A program made the translations under genes and the position numbers. The notes below the pieces were generated by a model that had not been told where the DNA came from, did no database searches, and worked only from the letters and a program-made list of their open reading frames with translations. From positions 110,664 through 174,663 of the forward strand of contig NZ_QBKH01000008.1 in assembly GCF_003054045.1 (NCBI RefSeq): DNA of 64,000 bases, written 5' to 3'. The stretch is from Sphingobacterium faecium (GTDB taxonomy: Bacteria > Bacteroidota > Bacteroidia > Sphingobacteriales > Sphingobacteriaceae). This document shows positions 18,162-25,856 of this stretch, one piece after another; the stretch's first letter is position 1; each line of letters starts with the position of its first letter.

Positions 18162-18587
18162 ATGATTAAAAATACATTTAAGAAAGAAGAACGTTTATGT
18201 AGTGTCAAGTTAATTGATACTTTATTTCATAAAGGTTCTTCTTTTGTTTGTTATCCCTATCGTATTGTCTTCTATTCTCCTTCAGAAGATAGCGGTCTCA
18301 TTCTAGCAAATTCTTCAACACAAGTCATCTTATCGGTTTCTAAAAGACGATTCAAAAGAGCTGTTGATCGTAACCTCATGAAACGACGTATGAAAGAATG
18401 TTATCGTTTACAAAAAAATGATGGCTTGGCACCGTTTTTAAAGGAACATCAATTACCTTTGTTATTTACAATACAATATGTTGGTAAGGGCTTACTGATG
18501 TATGACTTTCTATACAGTCATATGGAAAAAGCTTTGTTAAAACTACAGAATGAATGTTCTAAATTATATTTGGCAAAAGATAATTAA
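18162..18587 (+). CDS. rnpA: Ribonuclease P protein component
   Basis: A 141-residue basic protein that binds the RNase P RNA for 5' maturation of tRNA. The RNR motif region KRRFKRAVDRNLMKRRMKE is present in the middle, and the N-terminal FKKEERLCSVKLIDTLF fits the family. Its 3' end overlaps yidD by 38 nt, a common arrangement. Confidence 0.92.
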   Translation: MIKNTFKKEERLCSVKLIDTLFHKGSSFVCYPYRIVFYSPSEDSGLILANSSTQVILSVSKRRFKRAVDRNLMKRRMKECYRLQKNDGLAPFLKEHQLPLLFTIQYVGKGLLMYDFLYSHMEKALLKLQNECSKLYLAKDN

Positions 18588-18804
18588 GCGGTTCTTTAGT
18601 CTGCTATTTTTAGCCATTATTCGATTTTATCAAATTTTCATTTCACCTTTTTTAGGTGCCAATTGTCGGTATACACCAACGTGTTCACAATACGGTTATC
18701 AAGCGATACAGAAGTATGGGCCATTTAAAGGTGGGTGGTTAGCGGTTAAACGTATTTTGAGTTGTAATCCTTGGGGTGGTCATGGTCACGATCCTGTTCC
18801 TTAA
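18550..18804 (+). CDS. yidD: Membrane protein insertion efficiency factor YidD
   Basis: An 84-residue protein with a hydrophobic N-terminal amphipathic region followed by the diagnostic CRYTPTCSQYGYQAI and CNPWGGHGHDPVP motifs. It helps YidC-mediated membrane insertion. The start overlaps rnpA in another frame. yidC itself is not in the neighbourhood. Confidence 0.95.
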   Translation: MNVLNYIWQKIIKRFFSLLFLAIIRFYQIFISPFLGANCRYTPTCSQYGYQAIQKYGPFKGGWLAVKRILSCNPWGGHGHDPVP

Positions 18805-18819
18805 TTTTTTTCCTATCAT

Positions 18820-19527
18820 ATGCGTATTTATATTTTACAAATTGAAACTTCAACTTCCGTATGTTCAGTAGCCCTAGTTGAATCAGGGCAAGTTCGTCAG
18901 CATGAAAGTGTAGATGAACCTCATGTTCATGCTTCCCGGCTAACGATTCTTATTCAGACATTATTGGATCGGGAAAATATAGGTTTTGGCGATTTGTCAG
19001 CAATTGCAGTGAGTATGGGACCAGGATCTTATACTGGTCTTAGAATCGGTGTTTCTACGGCAAAAGGTCTATGTTACGCTTTGGATATTCCTTTGATTGC
19101 TGTCAATACATTGCAGGGTATCTATACTGGGTTTCTTGCCAGTCAGGCAGTAGCATTACCATATGATCTGTATATACCGATGTTGGATGCAAGAAGAATG
19201 GAAGTCTATTGTACATTTTTTGATCATCATGGAAAAGTGGTGGTTGATACTCAGGCTTTGATCATCGATCAAACTAGTTTTGATTCATACCAGAGTCATT
19301 ATAGTCGAATATGCCTGTTTGGTCCTGGTGCAGATAAACTGGAATCTTCTTTTGCCGATGTCAAGGGTGTTGATGTCATTGGTGGTATTCAGACAAATGC
19401 TATTGATATCAGTCAAATTGCTTTTGCAAAATACCAAGCCGGTGAGTTTGAAGATGTAGCTTATTTTGAGCCTTATTACTTAAAGGATTTTGTGGCAACT
19501 ACGCCTAAAAAAAGGGTTGGATTATAA
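18820..19527 (+). CDS. tsaB: tRNA threonylcarbamoyladenosine biosynthesis protein TsaB
   Basis: A 235-residue ASKHA-fold protein that pairs with TsaD to make t6A37 in ANN-decoding tRNAs. The N-terminal ILQIETSTSVCSVAL and SMGPGSYTGLRIGVSTAKGL segments are diagnostic. It starts 15 nt after yidD and probably belongs to the rpmH transcription unit. Its stop codon overlaps the convergent corA stop inside a terminator loop. Confidence 0.93.
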   Translation: MRIYILQIETSTSVCSVALVESGQVRQHESVDEPHVHASRLTILIQTLLDRENIGFGDLSAIAVSMGPGSYTGLRIGVSTAKGLCYALDIPLIAVNTLQGIYTGFLASQAVALPYDLYIPMLDARRMEVYCTFFDHHGKVVVDTQALIIDQTSFDSYQSHYSRICLFGPGADKLESSFADVKGVDVIGGIQTNAIDISQIAFAKYQAGEFEDVAYFEPYYLKDFVATTPKKRVGL

Positions 19528-19537
19528 CCAACCTTTT
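19511..19537. terminator. Bidirectional terminator containing both stop codons of tsaB and corA
   Basis: Arms 19511-19520 and 19528-19537 form a 10-bp stem with one G-T pair. The 7-nt loop ATTATAA contains the corA stop (TTA on +, 19522-19524) and the tsaB stop (TAA, 19525-19527). A-rich and T-rich flanks suit both directions. Confidence 0.75.
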
Positions 19538-20424
19538 CTTTTGAACCAATAGTAGATCGATAAGGAAATGCCTAACATAATAGCAATTGCTATCGGATAT
19601 CCATAGTACCATTCTAATTCGGGCATGTTTTTAAAGTTCATTCCATATACGCCGGCTACAAAAGTAATGGGCATAAAAAATACAGAGAAAATGGTCAATA
19701 TACGCATGATCTCATTGGTATGGTTGGATGAGATGTTAAAGTATATATTGAGTAGCTGACTCGTATTTTCCGAAAGATTGTCATACAGGGTGTTGGTTCT
19801 TAAAAATAAATCTTTTAAATCTCTGCTATACACATTGCGTTTTTGATTGGCGTGAAAATGTTCTACGATCTCTTTATATAAAATGATCACTTTTCTGACC
19901 ACATCAATCTGTCTCTTGATGAAATAGACATGTTTGAGTACTAATTTTTTTTGACGAGCGAGGAATACACTTTCTTCATATTCGTCAAGTTTGGTGGATA
20001 TTTTTGGTAATATTTTTTCAAAAGTTGCTAGTGCTGCAGTCGTGATATAATTGGCTAAATGCTTAGTGTCTTTTAGTTTAGTTGATCTAAAATCTAGTAA
20101 TTTCATTTTATGAATAAAATCTACATTTTTTTTATGAAGGGTAATGACAAAGTCTGCACCATAAAAAATAGTAAGGCGATCGGTTATTTCACCAATATTA
20201 TCTGAGTTATCTTTGAACGTTGATGATACCATTCGCAATATGATAAAGGTATAATTATCAAATTCTTCTATTTTGGGTAGATGCTCGGGTTCTAATGAAT
20301 CTTTAATAGATGCTTGATTGAGGTTGTATTTTTCTTTCAAGGTTTCGAGATCCGTTACACTAGGTTCGAATACATCGATCCATTCATAATTAGCTTGCTC
20401 TTTACTTACTATCGTAGATATCAT
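19522..20424 (-). CDS. corA: CorA-family magnesium/cobalt transporter
   Basis: A 300-residue CorA. A large N-terminal cytoplasmic domain with long helices (about 1-235) precedes two C-terminal membrane helices. The family signature GMN is in VAGVYGMNF at the end of the first helix, and the protein ends with the basic KRKGWL. Length is normal for CorA. It converges on tsaB with a 6-nt overlap. No promoter box was found in the short upstream gap. Confidence 0.95.
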   Translation of the reverse strand: MISTIVSKEQANYEWIDVFEPSVTDLETLKEKYNLNQASIKDSLEPEHLPKIEEFDNYTFIILRMVSSTFKDNSDNIGEITDRLTIFYGADFVITLHKKNVDFIHKMKLLDFRSTKLKDTKHLANYITTAALATFEKILPKISTKLDEYEESVFLARQKKLVLKHVYFIKRQIDVVRKVIILYKEIVEHFHANQKRNVYSRDLKDLFLRTNTLYDNLSENTSQLLNIYFNISSNHTNEIMRILTIFSVFFMPITFVAGVYGMNFKNMPELEWYYGYPIAIAIMLGISLSIYYWFKRKGWL

Positions 20425-20485
20425 ATAGGGAGTCAGATTAAGATGTTAAGATAACGAAGAGATTTTCAAATTGCAAATTGTGTAG

Positions 20486-20521
20486 AAATAAGAAAGCCGC
20501 TCATGAGCGGCTTTCTTATTT
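20486..20521 (-). terminator. Perfect 36-nt palindromic terminator
   Basis: The two halves around AGAAAGCCGCTCA / TGAGCGGCTTTCT are perfectly complementary over 18 bp each, with A/T-rich ends. It lies 18 nt past the stop of the OmpH-like gene on - and can work in both directions. Confidence 0.85.
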
Positions 20522-20539
20522 TTCCTATTTTTAGAAATG

Positions 20540-21151
20540 TTATTTCTTTTCTTTTTTATATTCTTCATTCAATTGTTTCACAACTTCATTGGTGATTTCC
20601 AATTTTGAATCAGCATACAATACCGTTGGATTTGTTTTTGAATAAGTCAACACCAGTGTGTAACCGTTATCACTTGCGTGTTTTTTCAAGAATTCAGTGA
20701 TTTTATTATATACATTGTTGAATTCAGCAGATTCATCTTGAGCTAATGAAGATGATGCATTTTGATCTAAGCGACTTAATTCATCTTGCTTACGCGCTAA
20801 TTTCTCTTCTGTTGCTTGTCTTTCTGCTGCACTCAAATTAGGTGCTTTTTGTTGGTAATCTGCTACTTCACGTTGGAAAGCTTGACTTTTACCTTGCAAA
20901 TCGGCTTGAGCTTTTTTAACTTTAGCTTCTAATTTACTTCTAATATCTTTGAAGTACTCATATTTTTGAGATAGTGAATCTGAATTGATGTATACGATTT
21001 TCTCTGCTTTTGCTGAAGTTTCTTTTGTTGATGTTGAGTCTTTAGAAGATGTAGCACCAGTTGTTTTTGATTCTTGAGAACAAGATACAGCTGCAACCGA
21101 AATTGCTAGTCCTAGGGTTACTTTTGATAAAGTTGAAAATATATTACTCAT
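20540..21151 (-). CDS. OmpH/Skp-family periplasmic chaperone-like lipoprotein
   Basis: A 203-residue exported protein. The N-terminus is a signal peptide with lipobox AVSC, Cys24 being the likely lipid-modified residue. A Ser/Thr/Lys-rich spacer follows, then IVYINSDSLSQKYEYFKDIR, the start of the OmpH/Skp domain. A long charged helical hairpin rich in Lys, Glu, Gln and Ala (about 75-150) forms the coiled-coil tentacles. Skp is normally a soluble periplasmic chaperone for outer membrane proteins, so lipid anchoring is a variation. It is not next to bamA here. Confidence 0.85.
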   Translation of the reverse strand: MSNIFSTLSKVTLGLAISVAAVSCSQESKTTGATSSKDSTSTKETSAKAEKIVYINSDSLSQKYEYFKDIRSKLEAKVKKAQADLQGKSQAFQREVADYQQKAPNLSAAERQATEEKLARKQDELSRLDQNASSSLAQDESAEFNNVYNKITEFLKKHASDNGYTLVLTYSKTNPTVLYADSKLEITNEVVKQLNEEYKKEKK

Positions 21152-21286
21152 TGTTTATTTGATTACACGTTTTTATAAGAACAAACCTACTATAAAAAAA
21201 TTACATTTCGGATTTTCGACTGCTAAAATATGAAATAATTATGGAATTATAGCGTATTAAATTGCTTGTTATCCCATCGCGTTTAC

Positions 21287-21317
21287 TTGTTAAAGTGGTT
21301 AAAATTTCGTATTTTTG
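21287..21317 (+). promoter_or_regulatory. Promoter of gyrB
   Basis: TTG (21287-21289), a 20-nt spacer and TATTTTTG (21310-21317) match the Bacteroidota consensus. The box ends 24 nt before the gyrB ATG. Confidence 0.75.
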
Positions 21318-21341
21318 ATTACAAGTATTTAATTAGTTTCA

Positions 21342-23300
21342 ATGAGCGAAGAAAACAAAAATGCATCATCCTATTCAGCTGATAATATCCAAGTTTTAGA
21401 GGGATTAGAGGCTGTACGTAAACGCCCTTCCATGTATATTGGAGACACCGGGGTTAAAGGTTTGCACCATTTGGTATATGAGGTAGTCGATAACTCTATC
21501 GATGAAGCCGTTGCAGGTTATTGTACAGATATTTTTGTCACTATCCATAAAGACAATTCTATTTCCGTAAAGGATAACGGACGTGGTATTCCAACTGGTA
21601 TCAATAAGAAGGAGAATAAATCGGCACTGGAAATTGTAATGACTGTATTACATGCTGGTGGTAAATTTGATAAGGATACGTATAAGGTATCAGGTGGTCT
21701 TCACGGTGTGGGGGTTTCCTGTGTGAATGCCTTATCTATTCATTTGTCAGCAATTGTTCACCGTGATGGTAAAGTTTTTCAGCAAGAGTATGAGAAAGGT
21801 AAGCCATTATATACGGTTAAGGAGATTGGAGATTCTGATCTTAACGGTACTATTGTTACGTTTACTCCTGATAGTGAAATTTTCACAACGACTACGGTCT
21901 ATAACTATGATACATTGGCGAGTCGTCTTCGTGAATTATCTTTCTTAAATAAAGGGATTAAGTTGTCTTTGACAGATGAAAGAGAGACTTTGGAAGATGG
22001 TACTTTACGTCAAGATGTGTTTTTATCTGAAGGTGGATTACAAGAGTTTGTTCAGTTCTTAGATAGTAACCGTCACCCGATTATCCCACATCCGATTTAT
22101 GTCGAAGGTATCAAACAAGGGATTCCAGTTGAATTGGCTTTACAATATAACGAGACTTACACGGAGAATGTGCATTCGTATGTGAATAACATTAATACAA
22201 TCGAAGGTGGTTCTCATGTCGCTGGTTTCCGTCGTGGTTTGACCCGTACTTTAAAAGCATATGCGGATCGTTCTGGATTATTGAAAAATTTGAAAGTCGA
22301 AATTACGGGCGATGATTTTCGTGAGGGACTGACAGCTGTTATTTCAGTGAAAGTTGCTGAGCCTCAGTTTGAAGGACAAACGAAGACCAAATTAGGGAAC
22401 TCGGAGGTAATGGGTGCTGTTGATGTCGCTGTAGGGGAGATCCTAAATATTTATTTGGAAGAAAATCCGAGAGAGGCAAAAGCAATCGTTCAAAAGGTTG
22501 TTATTGCAGCTCAAGCACGTGCAGCAGCTCGTAAGGCACGTGATCTTGTGCAAAGAAAAACAGTAATGGGCGGTTCGGGTTTACCTGGTAAACTAGCCGA
22601 TTGTCAAGATAATGATCCTACAAAATGTGAGATTTACTTTGTCGAGGGAGATTCAGCGGGCGGAACTGCTAAGTCAGGACGTGACCGTAAGTACCAAGCG
22701 ATCATGCCTCTTCGTGGTAAGATCCTTAACGTTGAAAAAGCAATGGAACATAAGATCTATGAAAACGAAGAGATCAAAAATATGTTTACTGCTCTAGGTG
22801 TTAGTTTAGGTACTCCAGATGATCCTAAAGCGCTGAATTTAGAAAAATTGCGTTACCATCGAATCATTATTATGACCGATGCGGATGTCGATGGTTCTCA
22901 CATCACAACGCTTATTCTAACCTTCTATTTCAGATATATGAAAGAACTGATAGAGAAAGGATATATTTATATTGCAACTCCGCCTTTATATTTAGTTAAG
23001 AAGGGTAAAGATCATCAATATGCTTGGAATGAAGATCAACGCTTGAATGCTATTCAACAGTTGAAAGGTGGTGGTAAGGAAGATAGTGTGCATGTACAAC
23101 GTTATAAAGGTCTTGGTGAAATGAATGCAGAGCAATTGTGGGATACAACAATGAATCCTGATACTCGTACATTGCGTCAAGTCACAATTGAAAATGCTGC
23201 TGAGTGTGATCGTATATTTTCGATGTTAATGGGTGACGAGGTTGCTCCCCGTCGCGAATTTATCGAACGTAATTCACGCTATGCTAAAATAGATATCTAA
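21342..23300 (+). CDS. gyrB: DNA gyrase subunit B
   Basis: A 652-residue ATPase subunit of gyrase. The GHKL ATPase domain has EVVDNSIDEA, DNGRGIPTG and GGLHGVG; the transducer domain follows; the TOPRIM domain has EGDSAGGTAKSGR and DADVDGSHI; the end is RREFIERNSRYAKIDI. It lacks the ~170-residue insertion of E. coli GyrB (804 aa), as usual in this phylum. It has its own promoter and terminator. Confidence 0.97.
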   Translation: MSEENKNASSYSADNIQVLEGLEAVRKRPSMYIGDTGVKGLHHLVYEVVDNSIDEAVAGYCTDIFVTIHKDNSISVKDNGRGIPTGINKKENKSALEIVMTVLHAGGKFDKDTYKVSGGLHGVGVSCVNALSIHLSAIVHRDGKVFQQEYEKGKPLYTVKEIGDSDLNGTIVTFTPDSEIFTTTTVYNYDTLASRLRELSFLNKGIKLSLTDERETLEDGTLRQDVFLSEGGLQEFVQFLDSNRHPIIPHPIYVEGIKQGIPVELALQYNETYTENVHSYVNNINTIEGGSHVAGFRRGLTRTLKAYADRSGLLKNLKVEITGDDFREGLTAVISVKVAEPQFEGQTKTKLGNSEVMGAVDVAVGEILNIYLEENPREAKAIVQKVVIAAQARAAARKARDLVQRKTVMGGSGLPGKLADCQDNDPTKCEIYFVEGDSAGGTAKSGRDRKYQAIMPLRGKILNVEKAMEHKIYENEEIKNMFTALGVSLGTPDDPKALNLEKLRYHRIIIMTDADVDGSHITTLILTFYFRYMKELIEKGYIYIATPPLYLVKKGKDHQYAWNEDQRLNAIQQLKGGGKEDSVHVQRYKGLGEMNAEQLWDTTMNPDTRTLRQVTIENAAECDRIFSMLMGDEVAPRREFIERNSRYAKIDI

Positions 23301-23321
23301 AATTTAAGATCTATAATAAAA

Positions 23322-23359
23322 AAAAGGTCTAACTGCTAAAGCAGTTAGACCTTTTTTTT
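23322..23359 (+). terminator. Rho-independent terminator after gyrB
   Basis: A 12-bp stem AGGTCTAACTGC / GCAGTTAGACCT with a TAAA loop, flanked by A and T tracts, so it may act in both directions. Confidence 0.9.
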
Positions 23360-23807
23360 ATTATAAAATTGAAGACATCTCTTGTATAATTAAAATAATA
23401 ACCGTAAATTAAATATTTTGTAATTTTATCTTGATGTTTAAATCGTTTTTTATATAGTCAAGAGCCATGTAAACCAAAATAAATCGTTTAAGAAAGGAAA
23501 CTAGAACCTTTAAGTCGCGAATTAATTATTCATTCTTTATCCTATTATGTTTAATTAAATGAATAAATAAGCCATATTATACTTGCTAATGCTGTGTCTG
23601 TTATTGCTGATCCTTGAGGTGATAGTTGTTCCAACATTTTAAAATGCGAATATGTTATTTTAATTATAACTTATACCCCTAAATTTTTTCGATTGCTTTT
23701 TTAATAAGGCTTTCAGGAAATAATGTTACATCCATTATTTCAATTCAAAAATATGGAACATAATATATTCAATATTTCTGATTAGTAACAACTTATAGCA
23801 AAAGCCT
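23360..23807. other. Intergenic region without a recognised gene
   Basis: A 448-nt AT-rich gap between the gyrB terminator and the helix-hairpin-helix gene. No open frame of note, tRNA or perfect promoter box was seen. There is one 9-bp inverted repeat (TTATTCATT at 23526-23534, AATGAATAA at 23558-23566), which may be chance in such AT-rich DNA. The promoter of the comEC operon should be here but was not identified. Confidence 0.5.
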
Positions 23808-25856
23808 ATGAAATTAAAACTCTACTTATTATCTTGGATTTTCTTTCTAGATCCATTTTATACCTTTGCTCAAGAAAATCCTGAATTAACCTTGGATCAA
23901 TTATTTGAACAGCTTTTGGAAGAGTTGGATCAAGATGTGGATGCAAGTGAAATATCCGAACGCTGGTCCTATTATATCAAGCATCCGATCAACCTAAATA
24001 AAACTGATGGTCGGGAATTGCATGATTTATTATTTCTGAGTATGCTCCAAATTGAGCATTTGTTGGCACATCGAAAGGAATCTGGAGATTTTATTTCGGT
24101 GCAAGAGCTGCAAAGTATTGCTGGTTTTGATGTTCGGACAGTTCAAAATTTACTTCCTTTTGTTACCGTTTCAGCTAATATCCACTATCGGGATTTTACA
24201 TTAAAGAATTTAGTGACAAAAGCTGAACAGGAAGTGATGTTGCGCTACGGTCGTTTACTGCATCAAGCTAAAGGTTATCAGATCATGGATACAACTCGGT
24301 CTCGTTATCTAGGAGATCCTAACAGATATTTATTAAGGTATCGTTTTAATTATAATAATAAGATTCGAGTGTCGATCAATATGGATAAAGATGCTGGCGA
24401 ACCTTTTTTCAACGATAAACAGCGTTATGGTTTTGATTTTTATTCAGCAAGTTTATCCATTCGTGATCTTGGTAAAGTAAAGCAGGTGGTCATTGGCGAT
24501 TTTGCTTTGCAAATAGGTCAAGGTTTGACGATGTGGAATGGTTTAAGTTTTGGTAAGGGTAGTATGATTGAAAGTGCAGCTAGACAAGGTGCTGGCTTGA
24601 GATCATACACTTCACTGAATGAGGCTAATTTTTTAAGAGGAATTTCAGGTACTATGGCTATAGGTAGGTTTGAATTTACACCTTATATTTCTTATAGGCT
24701 TATTGATGGAAATGTAAAAGAGATTGGTGATGAAAGGGCAATAACTACTTTGGCAATTTCGGGCCTTCATCGAACTCCTACTGAGCAACAGTATAGAAAG
24801 GCTATTGGGCAGCTGGTCTATGGAAATAATGTAATGTATAGCAAAAATAGATTGAAAATTGGAGGGAATTTTGTCGCTACCCATCTCGATGGTAGTAAAT
24901 TGCTGGGGAAAAGACCTGAAAATAAATACGACTTTGAAGGAAATTTACTACGAAATGCAAGTGTCTATTATAATTATACCTATCGTAATTCCTATTTTTT
25001 TGGTGAGCTCGCAACTAGTCTTGATGGTGGTTATGCTTGGTTAACAGGTTCGATCACCAGCATATCGCCTCAATTTTCTACTGTTTTGTTATACCGTGAC
25101 TATCAGAAAAATTACCACAGTTTTTTTGCACAATCGGTGGGTGAAGCCAGTGGTACAAGCAATGAAAAAGGTTTATATACGGGTCTCGTCTATCATCCTT
25201 CTCGAAAAATCCAATGGACTACTTATGTTGATCTTTTTAGATTCCCAGGGCTTCGTTATCGTGTTTCCGAACCTTCTTCAGGATATGATGTGTTATCACA
25301 ATTTTCCTATCTCTGGTATAAAAGGGGGCAATTATCTTTACGTTTTCGCTATCGTTTTAGGGAAGAAAATGCTGAAAGTAACAACGATGCGTCTACAGGA
25401 TTGGCAGAGGTAATTAAAACTCAATTAAGATTGGAATATAAATATAAACTGAGTAACATTTGGAGTATTCGTAGTCGTGGAGAGGGAGTGCAATATAAGA
25501 AGGGACTTAACGATAAAGAATATGGCTGGATGGTCTATCAAGATTTGTTTTTTAATCCTAATCAAAGTAAAATGACAACGAATTTACGTATTGCTTATTT
25601 TCATACGGATAGTTATAATACACGGATCTATGCTTATGAGAATGATGTTTTATATGCTTCTTCGTTCCCATTATACTATCAAAAAGGTTGGCGCTTTTAT
25701 AACAATGTGCGATATAGGATAGGTCAGGGTATTGATGTATGGGCCAAAGTATCGGCATTTTATTATCCTAGATTAGAGAGTATAGGATCGGGTTTAGATG
25801 AAATTCAAGGTAACCTGAAATCAGAAATTAAATTGCAGCTAAGATTCCAATTCTGA
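23808..25856 (+). CDS. Secreted helix-hairpin-helix protein with outer membrane beta-barrel-like region
   Basis: A 682-residue exported protein. A signal peptide (about 1-21, ending FAQ) is followed by a ComEA-like helix-hairpin-helix region (about 60-120: PINLNKTDGREL, then FISVQELQSIAGFD), a fold that binds DNA non-specifically. Residues about 145-682 are rich in alternating aromatic and polar residues and end in LRFQF; a terminal Phe is typical of outer membrane beta-barrels. The stop overlaps the comEC start (TGATG). The architecture suggests a DNA-binding outer membrane factor for DNA uptake. That role is inferred from fold and context. Confidence 0.7.
   Translation: MKLKLYLLSWIFFLDPFYTFAQENPELTLDQLFEQLLEELDQDVDASEISERWSYYIKHPINLNKTDGRELHDLLFLSMLQIEHLLAHRKESGDFISVQELQSIAGFDVRTVQNLLPFVTVSANIHYRDFTLKNLVTKAEQEVMLRYGRLLHQAKGYQIMDTTRSRYLGDPNRYLLRYRFNYNNKIRVSINMDKDAGEPFFNDKQRYGFDFYSASLSIRDLGKVKQVVIGDFALQIGQGLTMWNGLSFGKGSMIESAARQGAGLRSYTSLNEANFLRGISGTMAIGRFEFTPYISYRLIDGNVKEIGDERAITTLAISGLHRTPTEQQYRKAIGQLVYGNNVMYSKNRLKIGGNFVATHLDGSKLLGKRPENKYDFEGNLLRNASVYYNYTYRNSYFFGELATSLDGGYAWLTGSITSISPQFSTVLLYRDYQKNYHSFFAQSVGEASGTSNEKGLYTGLVYHPSRKIQWTTYVDLFRFPGLRYRVSEPSSGYDVLSQFSYLWYKRGQLSLRFRYRFREENAESNNDASTGLAEVIKTQLRLEYKYKLSNIWSIRSRGEGVQYKKGLNDKEYGWMVYQDLFFNPNQSKMTTNLRIAYFHTDSYNTRIYAYENDVLYASSFPLYYQKGWRFYNNVRYRIGQGIDVWAKVSAFYYPRLESIGSGLDEIQGNLKSEIKLQLRFQF

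Noticed and set aside
18550..18587. rnpA-yidD overlap as a sign of frameshift or error
   Set aside because: Both proteins have intact family motifs and the overlap of these two genes is common in bacteria.
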